This document shows positions 9,294 through 17,162 of a DNA stretch of 44,320 bases, piece after piece. The notes below the pieces were generated by a model, which was given only the letters and a program-made list of their open reading frames with translations, searched no databases and had not been told where the DNA came from. Positions within the stretch are counted from its first letter, which is position 1, and each line of letters starts with the position of its first letter. Source of the DNA: Eubacteriales bacterium (lineage in GTDB: Bacteria; Bacillota; Clostridia; Lachnospirales; Lachnospiraceae); NCBI GenBank assembly GCA_030537195.1, contig JAUNOK010000021.1:1-44320 (forward strand), read 5' to 3'. The translations under genes were made by a program, and so were the position numbers.

Positions 9294-10640
9294 ATGTCAG
9301 ATAATGGAAAAATATTCAGCAGACAGAGTCTAATTAAACTTATATTGCCACTTCTTGCAGAACAATTGCTTGCTGTGAGCGTAGGACTTGTTGACACCCT
9401 TATGGTATCGCAGGCAGGAGATGCAGCGATTTCCGGGGTGGCTTTAGTGGATAATATAAACAGGCTTATAATACAGGTTCTGGCAGCGATTGCGACGGGA
9501 GGTGCAGTTATATGCAGCCAGTATATAGGCAAGAAAGATAGAACCAATGCTAAAAAGGCAAGTGCACAGCTTCATATGGTTATGGTTTTATTTGCTCTTA
9601 TTGTTGTGGCGTTATCACTTATATTTACCGGAAATATCATAAGAGCAGTATTCGGAAGCGTAGAAGAAGCAGTATCAAGGAGTGCAACCATTTACTTCAC
9701 TGTGACTTCTTTATCATATCCTTTCCTTGCAGTATACAACGCGGGAGCTGCGGTATATAGAAGTGAGGGAAACAGCAGTATAAGCATGCGTATCAGCATT
9801 ATCATGAACATAATTAATATCGTAGGAAATGCAGTATTTGTATTTGGATTTAATATGAGTGTTCTCGGAGTGGCACTTGCAACAGATATATCAAGAGTTG
9901 TTGCAGCAGTAGTTATGTTTATGTTTGTAATGTCGAAAAAACATGAGCTTGCTTTTGATAATATAAAGGAGTTCAGGCCTGACACATCAATGATTGGCAA
10001 GATACTTAAGATTGGAATTCCAAGCGGAATAGAAAATGGCATGTTTCAGATTGGCAAACTGCTGGTTGTAAGCATGGTAGCAACATTTGGAACAGCTTCC
10101 ATTGCGGCAAATGCGGTTGGATATACAATTATTGATTTTGCTAATATTCCAGGTACATCGATGGGACTTGCACTTATTACACTTGTGGGACAGTGCATAG
10201 GAGCAGGTAAGAAAGACCAGGCTCGTTATTACACAAAGCTATCTCTTAAGATTGCATATGTGGGTGATTGGAGCTCCAAAGCAGTACTATTTATATTTGC
10301 AGGATTTTTTGCATCATGTTTTAACCTTTCGCCAGAAGCATATGTGATAGCTGTTAGAATATTAAGATGTTTCTGTATTGCATCAATACCAGTATGGCCT
10401 TTGTCATTTACTTTGCCAAATGCGTTGAGAGCTGCAGGAGATGTTAATTTTACCATGCTTGTAAGCATTATATCCATGTGGGTATTCCGTGTGGGAAGCA
10501 GTTATCTGCTCGGTGTATTTTTAAATATGGGGGTACTTGGAGTATGGTTTGGTATGTTTGTTGACTGGTTTGCAAGGTCGGTATGTTTTGTTACAAGATA
10601 TGTAAGTGGAAAATGGATAAGAAAGAAGGCTTTAGTATAA
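9294..10640 (+). CDS. MATE-family multidrug/metabolite exporter
   Basis: This inner-membrane antiporter of 448 residues has about twelve hydrophobic helices in two homologous halves, the usual MATE size and layout. The first half starts with KLILPLLAEQLLAVSVGLVDTLMVS, written here as two joined motifs around LLAEQLLA and GLVDTLMVS. The second half contains IGIPSGIENGMFQIGKLLV-like sequence after a charged loop. I place the start at 9294 (MSDNGKIF). An in-frame ATG at 9204 would overlap the previous gene by 35 nt and add an atypical Cys/Arg-rich leader. The ribosome binding site at 9294 is weak, so the start is not certain. Substrate cannot be inferred. Confidence 0.85.
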   Translation: MSDNGKIFSRQSLIKLILPLLAEQLLAVSVGLVDTLMVSQAGDAAISGVALVDNINRLIIQVLAAIATGGAVICSQYIGKKDRTNAKKASAQLHMVMVLFALIVVALSLIFTGNIIRAVFGSVEEAVSRSATIYFTVTSLSYPFLAVYNAGAAVYRSEGNSSISMRISIIMNIINIVGNAVFVFGFNMSVLGVALATDISRVVAAVVMFMFVMSKKHELAFDNIKEFRPDTSMIGKILKIGIPSGIENGMFQIGKLLVVSMVATFGTASIAANAVGYTIIDFANIPGTSMGLALITLVGQCIGAGKKDQARYYTKLSLKIAYVGDWSSKAVLFIFAGFFASCFNLSPEAYVIAVRILRCFCIASIPVWPLSFTLPNALRAAGDVNFTMLVSIISMWVFRVGSSYLLGVFLNMGVLGVWFGMFVDWFARSVCFVTRYVSGKWIRKKALV

Positions 10641-10714
10641 AAATCATGAGCATATGTATGGAATTGAAGGAGAGATACCAAAGGTATACTAAATATTAAC
10701 AGGTAAAGAGGACT

Positions 10715-12820
10715 ATGAACATACCAGAAAGAGCAACGAAGGAACAGACAGAGGCAATAACACAGACAGAAGGCAACATAAGGGTTGCGTCAGTTCCGGG
10801 TTCGGGAAAAACATTTGTACTTACATATAGAATAGCATATCTCATAACAGAACTGTTTGTTGAGCCGTCATCTATTGTGGCGCTCACATTCACGAACAAG
10901 GCAGCTTCGCAGATGAAGCACAGGTTAAGGGATATTGTTGGTGATAACGCTAACTGTTTTACAGGAACATTTCACGGATATTGTAACATGTTTCTTAAGG
11001 AGGAGATTCACAGGCTGACATTTCCCAAGACATTCACGATTCTTGATAAGAAGGCTGAGCTGGAGATGATTAAGAATGTGGCTGAGGATATGGGAATATC
11101 GCTCAAGGACAATACAGCGAAGAAGATAATGAGTGATATAGACATAGCCAAGCAGGATATGTCCTATGTTGAGCTGATGGCAGGAGTTGATAAGACAGAG
11201 CTTAAGAGAAGGGCTTCCAGCGAGAAAAATGTGGATAAAAAGGTTTTCTATAATTATCTTAAGAGACAGTGCGACAATTATGCACTGGATTTTGAAGATC
11301 TTATTAATTTTACTTTATACATTTTGAACAGGAATGAAGATGTGCGGATTCGCTGGCAGGAAAAGTGCCAGTATGTACTGTGCGATGAGTATCAGGATGT
11401 CAATATGAAACAGGACATGCTGCTACACATTCTAAGCGGTTTGTATCAGAATCTGTTCGTTGTAGGTGATGACGACCAGAATATATATACATGGCGCGGT
11501 TCTGACCCTGAGTACATGATTAATTTTGACAAAACACATGAGAATGTGCAGGATTATTCACTAACGGAGAATTTCAGAAGTACTCCTCAGATTGTAAATG
11601 CAGCGAAATCCCTAATATCTGCTAATCAAAACAGGCTTGAAAAGCAGATGATTTCTAAAAGGCCAGATGGCAATAAGCCGGTATTCAATGCTCCTGACAC
11701 CGAGGAGAATGAGTCGTTGTGGATAGCTGATACCATTCTTGATAATGTTGCTAAGAACATGAAGTACAGCGATCATACTATACTGGTGCGGGCTGCGTCA
11801 CAGACAAGGTCGTTAGAGGAAGCATTTATAAAAAGAAAAGTCCCTTACAAGATACTAAGCGGTGCGAAATTCTATGAAAGCGAAGAGATAAGGACAGTGC
11901 TTTCATACATGAGAATGGTGTACAGCCTTACGGACATGGATTTGCTGTATACTATATCAAGACCGAGAAGGGGCTTTGGCAAGAAGTCGGTTGAGAAGCT
12001 TAAAAATGTAGCTGCACAGAACAACTGCAGTCTTTTCAAGGCACTTGGAAAGCAGATTGAAGATGGCGATATAACACAGAAACATGTGATAGAATATTAC
12101 AATGCGATTAATGAATTGCACGACACTTATGTTGCATACAGTTGTACGGATGTTGTCAATAAATGTTTAGACATGGGCTATCGTCAGGCGTTGGAGCAGG
12201 ATATTGACCAGACCAGACTTGATAATGTGTCGGAGCTTATCAGGACTATCACAGCATTGGAAGAAGATAATCAGGAGAAGGTTGAGCTGGCTGATCTGTT
12301 AAGTCATTTTGCATTATTTTCAGCGCAGGATGAGGACGGCGAGTACAATGTTGTAAAAGTAATGACAATTCATACAGCAAAGGGACTTGAGTTCGATACA
12401 GTATTTGTACCAGGACTGGTTGAAGGACAGTTCCCAAGCAGCAGGCTTCGTAATGAAGATGAATACGAAGAAGAAAGAAGATTGTTGTATGTTGCGATGA
12501 CGAGGGCTGAGAATACGCTTTACCTCAGCACTTACAGAAAGAAAGACGGGCGTTTTGGTGCAAGACCATCAGCATTCTTAAGTGACATTGATACTAATCT
12601 TCTTGAATGTATCAACAACAGCAGAATATTAATCAGAGGTGAGACTGAGCAGATGCTGCCAAAGGTTGTATTTGATGTTGGAGATAAAGTCAGACATAAG
12701 GTATTTGGAATTGGCGAGATTGTTAAGGTTGATAAGGTTACACAGACATATGAAATCCAGTTTGAGAATATCAGGGGAACGAGAAGGCTGATGTTTCGGG
12801 CAGAGCTGGTAAAATGTTGA
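10715..12820 (+). CDS. UvrD/PcrA-like superfamily 1 DNA helicase
   Basis: The protein has 701 residues, close to PcrA/UvrD size, and unwinds DNA 3'-5' with ATP in repair or removal of nucleoprotein blocks. Motifs are in order: Q-motif region QTEAI, Walker A GSGKT (29-33), motif Ia TFTNKAA, DEYQD (224-228), GDDDQNIYTWRG, motif IV ENFRSTPQI, VMTIHTAKGLEFD and VAMTRA. The C-terminal 50 residues (FDVGDKVRHKVFGIGEIVKV) form the tudor-like RNA-polymerase-binding module of PcrA. It is shorter than the chromosomal PcrA of many Firmicutes, so it may be a paralogue. AAAGAGG precedes the ATG. It converges on the ftsZ-like gene, with a shared terminator. Confidence 0.9.
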   Translation: MNIPERATKEQTEAITQTEGNIRVASVPGSGKTFVLTYRIAYLITELFVEPSSIVALTFTNKAASQMKHRLRDIVGDNANCFTGTFHGYCNMFLKEEIHRLTFPKTFTILDKKAELEMIKNVAEDMGISLKDNTAKKIMSDIDIAKQDMSYVELMAGVDKTELKRRASSEKNVDKKVFYNYLKRQCDNYALDFEDLINFTLYILNRNEDVRIRWQEKCQYVLCDEYQDVNMKQDMLLHILSGLYQNLFVVGDDDQNIYTWRGSDPEYMINFDKTHENVQDYSLTENFRSTPQIVNAAKSLISANQNRLEKQMISKRPDGNKPVFNAPDTEENESLWIADTILDNVAKNMKYSDHTILVRAASQTRSLEEAFIKRKVPYKILSGAKFYESEEIRTVLSYMRMVYSLTDMDLLYTISRPRRGFGKKSVEKLKNVAAQNNCSLFKALGKQIEDGDITQKHVIEYYNAINELHDTYVAYSCTDVVNKCLDMGYRQALEQDIDQTRLDNVSELIRTITALEEDNQEKVELADLLSHFALFSAQDEDGEYNVVKVMTIHTAKGLEFDTVFVPGLVEGQFPSSRLRNEDEYEEERRLLYVAMTRAENTLYLSTYRKKDGRFGARPSAFLSDIDTNLLECINNSRILIRGETEQMLPKVVFDVGDKVRHKVFGIGEIVKVDKVTQTYEIQFENIRGTRRLMFRAELVKC

Positions 12821-12840
12821 TAATTAAATCAGATTAGAGA

Positions 12841-12867
12841 AAAAATAGGGGATAACCCCTATTTTTT
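12841..12867. terminator. bidirectional terminator between the helicase and ftsZ-like genes
   Basis: AAAAATAGGGG (12841-12851) and CCCCTATTTTT (12856-12866) form a perfect 11-bp stem with loop ATAA, flanked by A and T runs, so it works on both strands. Its right arm includes the TAG stop of the ftsZ-like gene. Confidence 0.9.
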
Positions 12868-13980
12868 CATTCTTGATTGCAGAAAAGCTGGAATAACCAG
12901 TTCATTTTCTTTCTTTTCTGACTTAGCTAAAAGATTATTTATATCAGATGTTTTAACGACTTTATGAGTATTTTGTATAGGAATGTTGTTCAGACTGCCT
13001 TTATTATTGTCACAGGAATCATTAAGTCCGGTTGCAATAATGGTTATGAGGGAATTCTTATTATCATCAAGCTGTTCTTTAGAAGAAACAGTACCCCACA
13101 TTATCTTAGCTTCAGTTCCAACAATTTCCTGAATATACTGTATTGCACTATTAAGCTCAATAAGGTTAACATCACCAGAGGAATTTATCATAACGTACTT
13201 TGCACCTGAAAGATTAGTACTTAATAAAGGTGAATTAACAGCTTGTTTAACAGCGTCAGTAATAGAGGTATTCTCATCAGCATAACCTATTCCTAAGTGT
13301 CCGTATCCTTTATCTCCCAGAACAGTTTTTAAATCATTAAAGTCAAGATTTACAGTACCGCAGTTAAACACAATATTAGTAATAGTGTCAATTGAGTTCT
13401 TCAGTACAGAGTCTGCAAGAGTAAATGCAGATGACATAGTTACAATTTTTTCATTAGATGTAAGCAGTTTATCATTTGATATAACAAGCAGAGTATCAAC
13501 ACATTTTTCAAGATTCTGTATGCCTGCATGTGCAATATCAGAGCGGTTAGGATTTTCAAAGCTGAATGGTGTCGTAACGACGGCAACAGTGAGTATTCCT
13601 GAGTCCTTACATAACTTAGCAATATATGGAAGCGCACCTGTTCCGGTTCCACCGCCCATACCGGCAGTGAGAATTACCATATTTGCATCATTTATAATCT
13701 CTTTAATTTCGTCTGCACTTTCTTCAGCGGCAGCGTACGCAACTTCTGGATTTCCACCAGCACCAAATCCGCCAGTCAGTTTTTTCCCAATAGTAATGCA
13801 GATGTCCGCCTCGGATTTATCAAGGACCATCTGATCTGTATTAATTGCAATGAATTGAATAGGATAGGGAGTCTGGTGTGCAAGCCTGTTAATTGCATTA
13901 TTACCGCAGCCTCCGACACCAATAACTTTAATTGTCGGCATATTTGATGATTGATAATCTGTATCTATTATTTCAAGCAT
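12859..13980 (-). CDS. divergent FtsZ paralogue (tubulin-like GTPase)
   Basis: The protein has 373 residues and the complete FtsZ plan. The Rossmann start is KVIGVGGCGNNAINRL. The nucleotide phosphate loop is GMGGGTGTG (107-115). The T7 loop is N211-L-D213-F-N-D216, which keeps both acidic residues needed for GTP hydrolysis in a polymer. The C-terminal tail VIPAFLQS (362-369) resembles the peptide that binds FtsA or SepF. It differs from housekeeping FtsZ in the segment after TPFSFEN, which lacks the usual arginine-rich RRR stretch, and in the C-terminal domain. I place the start at 13980, because AAGGAGG precedes it; an upstream in-frame ATG adds a non-FtsZ hydrophobic leader. The gene stands alone, divergent from an XRE-ImmA-WYL run, which is not a division-cluster context. 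It is probably a second FtsZ, but I cannot exclude that it is the only one. Confidence 0.85.
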   Translation of the reverse strand: MLEIIDTDYQSSNMPTIKVIGVGGCGNNAINRLAHQTPYPIQFIAINTDQMVLDKSEADICITIGKKLTGGFGAGGNPEVAYAAAEESADEIKEIINDANMVILTAGMGGGTGTGALPYIAKLCKDSGILTVAVVTTPFSFENPNRSDIAHAGIQNLEKCVDTLLVISNDKLLTSNEKIVTMSSAFTLADSVLKNSIDTITNIVFNCGTVNLDFNDLKTVLGDKGYGHLGIGYADENTSITDAVKQAVNSPLLSTNLSGAKYVMINSSGDVNLIELNSAIQYIQEIVGTEAKIMWGTVSSKEQLDDNKNSLITIIATGLNDSCDNNKGSLNNIPIQNTHKVVKTSDINNLLAKSEKKENELVIPAFLQSRMKK

Positions 13981-13997
13981 TTTTATCCTCCTTATAC

Positions 13998-14095
13998 TTG
14001 CATAAATGCGAATTATAAAAGAAATATAATGCAATAATGCTAATAAGTCAATATAAAATTCGCAAATATGCAATAAATGCTTGCGAAAATGCGAA
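13998..14095. promoter_or_regulatory. three 15-bp operator-like sites in the ftsZ-like/XRE divergent region
   Basis: The site TTGCATAAATGCGAA occurs at 13998-14012. TTGCGAAAATGCGAA lies at 14081-14095, and on the minus strand TTGCATATTTGCGAA lies at 14059-14073. Each variant differs from the first by two bases. The sites are weak dyads (TTGCA/TGCGAA). One overlaps the XRE -35, one is just upstream of the ftsZ-like -35, and one is near its transcription start. This fits shared repression by the adjacent XRE protein, which is an inference. Confidence 0.6.
14023..14051 (-). promoter_or_regulatory. promoter of the ftsZ-like gene
   Basis: On the minus strand TTGACT (14046-14051) and TATATT (14023-14028) are 17 bp apart. 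The start codon at 13980 follows at a normal leader distance. Confidence 0.65.
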
Positions 14096-14108
14096 AAAAG
14101 AGTACAAT
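14081..14108 (+). promoter_or_regulatory. promoter of the XRE-ImmA-WYL run
   Basis: TTGCGA (14081-14086) and TACAAT (14103-14108) are 16 bp apart. The -35 lies inside one of the 15-bp operator-like sites, which suggests autoregulation. Confidence 0.6.
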
Positions 14109-14150
14109 AAAATTAACATATAAATAGAGTATTCAGGAGATTGCTTAGAT

Positions 14151-14558
14151 ATGGAATTAGGGCAGAGATTAAAAGCAAAAAGAAAAGAAAAGAAAATATC
14201 AGCAGAATATATTGCAAAGGAATTAGGCGTGTCAGTATCTACAGTTTACAGATATGAGGATTCAAGTATAGTTAAGATTCCTGTTTCAACATTTGAAAAA
14301 ATGTGTAGTATTCTTGGAACTACGCCAGCAGAGATGATGGGTAATGTACCAGAAATGTCACATGAAAAAAGTGATAATGAGAACAAGCTACCAGGAACAT
14401 TTGAAGATCCGAAGGAAGCAATGGAATTCCTGCTTAAGCTTCCGACAATTGCTGCGTATGGAGGATATGATCCATCTAAGATGGATGATGAAACAATGGT
14501 TGCATTTGCGAATGAAATCTTACAGCAGTTACAGCTTGTGAGTTATAAGTACAGGTAG
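14151..14558 (+). CDS. XRE-family helix-turn-helix regulator
   Basis: The 135-residue protein has a Cro/CI-type HTH at its N-terminus (about 1-60): LGQRLKAKRKEKKISAEYIA, then LGVSVSTVYRYE as turn and recognition helix, then VSTFEKMCSILGTTPAEMM. The remaining part (about 80-135) is an acidic region without a recognised domain, possibly for dimerisation or for recognition by the peptidase encoded next. An ImmA/IrrE gene starts 8 nt downstream, the classic pair in which the peptidase inactivates the repressor. Its promoter overlaps an operator-like site, so autorepression is likely. Confidence 0.85.
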   Translation: MELGQRLKAKRKEKKISAEYIAKELGVSVSTVYRYEDSSIVKIPVSTFEKMCSILGTTPAEMMGNVPEMSHEKSDNENKLPGTFEDPKEAMEFLLKLPTIAAYGGYDPSKMDDETMVAFANEILQQLQLVSYKYR

Positions 14559-14566
14559 GTGACAGT

Positions 14567-14995
14567 ATGAAAGCCAAAGATATAAAGAAGCTGGCAGAAG
14601 ATTTAAGGGAGAATTATAATACAAGGAATCCTTTTGAATTAGCGGAAAAGTACGGAATAAGGGTGGTTGTAAGTAAAATGCTTCCGATTGACAGAAAAGC
14701 ATATACCATAAGGTCAGACAATTATCCAACAATTATAATTATTAATGGCAGATATGAGCATAGAAGCCAGCTGGCATTGTGTGCACATGAACTGGGGCAT
14801 GCACTGCTTCATTCAGATGATATTAATAATTTCGCAGTAACAAGTAAAAATGCATTTAAAAATGTTGAATATGAGGCTAATCTTTTTGCTGTATCGCTGT
14901 TATTTAATGAGAGTGATTTTAATATGAAATTGTTAAATATGAGCAATTATCTGCTTAAGCAGGTACTTGATTATAATATTGTAGTTGAAGATTAG
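14567..14995 (+). CDS. ImmA/IrrE-family zinc metallopeptidase
   Basis: The 142-residue protein carries the zinc-binding HExxH motif as H74-E-L-G-H78 in CAHELGHALLH. The downstream acidic region YEANLFAVSLLF supplies the usual third-ligand glutamate context. ImmA-type enzymes cleave a partner XRE repressor after a damage or stress signal, which derepresses mobile or defence genes. The partner here is most likely the XRE protein encoded 8 nt upstream. The next gene begins 10 nt after the stop, so the three genes form one transcript. Confidence 0.85.
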   Translation: MKAKDIKKLAEDLRENYNTRNPFELAEKYGIRVVVSKMLPIDRKAYTIRSDNYPTIIIINGRYEHRSQLALCAHELGHALLHSDDINNFAVTSKNAFKNVEYEANLFAVSLLFNESDFNMKLLNMSNYLLKQVLDYNIVVED

Positions 14996-15005
14996 GGGAA
15001 GATAT

Positions 15006-16043
15006 ATGTATGAGGTAATGCCGAAAAAACTGCTGGTTGTTAATATACTTGATATTCTTAACAAATATTCAGATGCAGACCACAGATTGAAACAGAAAGA
15101 TTTTATTGATATTCTTAGAAAAGAATATGGTATGGAAGTAGACAGGAAAGCTGTAAGAAGGAATCTGTCGTATCTGCTGGAATGTGGTTATGATATTGAA
15201 TATACAGAACAGGTAAGAACTAAAAAGAATGGGGAGCAGGAAACTATATATACAGACTGGTATATAGAGAGAACATTTAGTAATTCAGAGTTGAGGCTTC
15301 TCATAGACAGCCTCCTTTTTTCAAAATCAATTCCATATAAACAGTGCACTGAACTTATTGAGAAACTGGAAAGCCTGTCAAACTGTTATTTTAAGTCAAG
15401 TGTGAAGCATATATGTAATCTGCAGGAAAATCCACTTGTTAATAAACAGTTATTTTACAATATAGAGATATTGGATGAAGCAATAAGCAAAGGAAAACAG
15501 GTAAAGTTTCGTTATAACTATTATGACATGGATTATAAGCTTCATAACAGATGTAATAGTGAAGGGGTACCAAGGGAATATATAATTAATCCATATCAGA
15601 TGGTTGCGACAAACGGAAGATATTATCTTATATGTAATTATGACAAATATGATAACTATGCTAATTACAGGATTGACTGGATAACAGATATTGAACTTCT
15701 TGGTACTAAGAGAAAATCAATGAAGAAGGTTAAAGGGCTGGAGAATGGTCTGAATTTGTCAAAGCATATGGCGGATCATATATACATGTTCTCAGGTGAT
15801 AGCGGGATAGTCCGTTTCAGGGCATATCGTTATATTATATCTGAGCTTCTGGACTGGTTTGGTAAAGATATCAAATTTGCTGATTATTCAGAAGATGAGG
15901 TAATGGTAACGGTTCATGCTAATCTTATGGCTATGAGATGCTTTGCAACACAATATGCAAGACATATTAGAATTGTAAGCCCTGAGAATCTGGTCGAACA
16001 GGTTGTTGATGACTTGAGACATGCGTTAAAGCGATATGAATAG
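15006..16043 (+). CDS. WYL-domain transcriptional regulator (YafY/CapW/BrxR-type architecture)
   Basis: The protein has 345 residues. A winged-helix N-terminus (LLVVNILDILNKYSDADHRL, then a recognition region VDRKAVRRNLSYLL) is followed by a WYL domain (about 165-250: EAISKGKQVKFRYN, INPYQMVATNGRYYLI, NYRIDWITDIELL) and a WCX-like C-terminal region. Proteins of this layout often repress defence operons and sense nucleic-acid or nucleotide ligands through WYL. I chose 15006 because AGGGG lies 7-8 nt upstream; an ATG at 14985 overlaps immA, and MPKKL at 15018 is another option. It is followed at 19 nt by the EVE/nuclease-like gene, a likely target of its control. Confidence 0.82.
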   Translation: MYEVMPKKLLVVNILDILNKYSDADHRLKQKDFIDILRKEYGMEVDRKAVRRNLSYLLECGYDIEYTEQVRTKKNGEQETIYTDWYIERTFSNSELRLLIDSLLFSKSIPYKQCTELIEKLESLSNCYFKSSVKHICNLQENPLVNKQLFYNIEILDEAISKGKQVKFRYNYYDMDYKLHNRCNSEGVPREYIINPYQMVATNGRYYLICNYDKYDNYANYRIDWITDIELLGTKRKSMKKVKGLENGLNLSKHMADHIYMFSGDSGIVRFRAYRYIISELLDWFGKDIKFADYSEDEVMVTVHANLMAMRCFATQYARHIRIVSPENLVEQVVDDLRHALKRYE

Positions 16044-16062
16044 AATACAGGAGGATTAAGTT

Positions 16063-17073
16063 ATGGAAGTATGGAGATTGCAGGTGAATACAGGAGAAGA
16101 TAACATTGCAGATTATTGTATAGAAAATAATGTTGCTGCAATGGGATGGAGTTTAAAAGAGTTACCCGAAAGTGAAAGAAAAAACATAAAAAATATAAAA
16201 ACTTTTGAGGATTATTGTAAATATGCGGATAAGGTATACAAAAGTTATGCGAGTGTCAAAAGATTAAAAGAGCAGGTTAAAGAGAATGATATTATATGGA
16301 TGCATTCTAGGAAAGAAGGAAAGTATTATTTTGGAAGGGTAAAAAAGGAAAGCAAATGGATCTTTAATAGTGAAGCTGCTGAAAAAAAGGACGCAGGTAA
16401 CCAATTAACAAATATAGATTGGTATGAAGCATCAACAAGAGCCGATGAAGAATCTGTGCCGGGAGCTATAGCAACTGCGTTCATAAAGGGTTCAACTTTA
16501 CAAAGAATTAATAAAGATGGCGTAAAAGAGTATAGCCAGATGCTATATAACAAAATACATGACCCGGAAAAAGAACAATTTACATATGAAAAACCTAATT
16601 TATGTTTAGATAAACATTTTTATATGTTATTGAGTCCATCAGATGTGGAGGATTTGCTGGCACTGTGGCTTTATGCTGAAAAGGGATATGTTTGTATTCC
16701 ATCAACCAATAAAATTGCAACAGCTAAATATGAGTGTGTTCTTGTTGACCCTGACAAGAAAATAAAGAAAAGAAAACATATATATATTCAGGTAAAGAAG
16801 GGAAAAGTGGATTTGAAAGCATCTGAATATGTAAATCTGGCAAAGGATGGAAATGAAGTATATCTGCTGACAACAGAAGGTATAGTAGAAGATGCAGATA
16901 AGTACAAAAATATTACTGCAGTTAATCCGGATAAGATATATAAGTTTGCAACAGCTCCTGAATATAATGGAGTTAATGAAGTTATTCCAAAAAATATTAT
17001 TCCAGAACATGTATTGTATTGGATAGAATTTTTATCGGAAATTGAAGAATCTAATAAAACTGATAATAACTAA
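16063..17073 (+). CDS. putative modification-dependent nuclease: EVE/PUA-like N-terminus plus PD-(D/E)xK-like C-terminus
   Basis: I do not recognise a named family for all 336 residues. The N-terminus (MEVWRLQVNTGEDNIADYC, then NVAAMGWSL) looks like the EVE/PUA-related module found at the front of Mrr- and McrB-type restriction proteins, which recognises altered bases. KENDIIWMHSRKEGKYYFGRV continues that fold as two motifs around IIWMH and YYFGRV. The C-terminal part (about 190-300) resembles an Mrr-like nuclease: ALWLYAEKGYVCIPST, E224, D229 and the Q243-V-K245 strand, with Q in place of the acidic residue as in Mrr. AGGAGG lies upstream. The gene sits between a WYL regulator and an AAA+ ATPase. 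Domain calls are pattern reading and need a profile search. Confidence 0.5.
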   Translation: MEVWRLQVNTGEDNIADYCIENNVAAMGWSLKELPESERKNIKNIKTFEDYCKYADKVYKSYASVKRLKEQVKENDIIWMHSRKEGKYYFGRVKKESKWIFNSEAAEKKDAGNQLTNIDWYEASTRADEESVPGAIATAFIKGSTLQRINKDGVKEYSQMLYNKIHDPEKEQFTYEKPNLCLDKHFYMLLSPSDVEDLLALWLYAEKGYVCIPSTNKIATAKYECVLVDPDKKIKKRKHIYIQVKKGKVDLKASEYVNLAKDGNEVYLLTTEGIVEDADKYKNITAVNPDKIYKFATAPEYNGVNEVIPKNIIPEHVLYWIEFLSEIEESNKTDNN

Positions 17074-17096
17074 GAAAGATTCATGTACCAATATAG

Positions 17097-17160
17097 TCCC
17101 ACACCTTTTATATAATTAATAATAGATACGAAAGTTATTAACTATGGGAAAGGTGTGGGA
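17097..17160 (+). promoter_or_regulatory. long hairpin enclosing the ribosome binding site of the AAA+ gene
   Basis: TCCCACACCTTT (17097-17108) is the perfect complement of AAAGGTGTGGGA (17149-17160), and an inner pair TTAATAA (17116-17122)/TTATTAA (17135-17141) extends the fold. The right arm ends 2 nt before the ATG at 17163, and the only good ribosome binding site (AAAGG, 17149-17153) lies in that arm. In RNA the site would be sealed; on DNA the repeat could instead be an operator. Confidence 0.65.
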
Positions 17161-17162
17161 TT

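Noticed and set aside
13385-13834. A 149-residue plus-strand frame inside the ftsZ-like gene
   Set aside because: It is the mirror of the conserved GTPase core, without ribosome binding site or domain.
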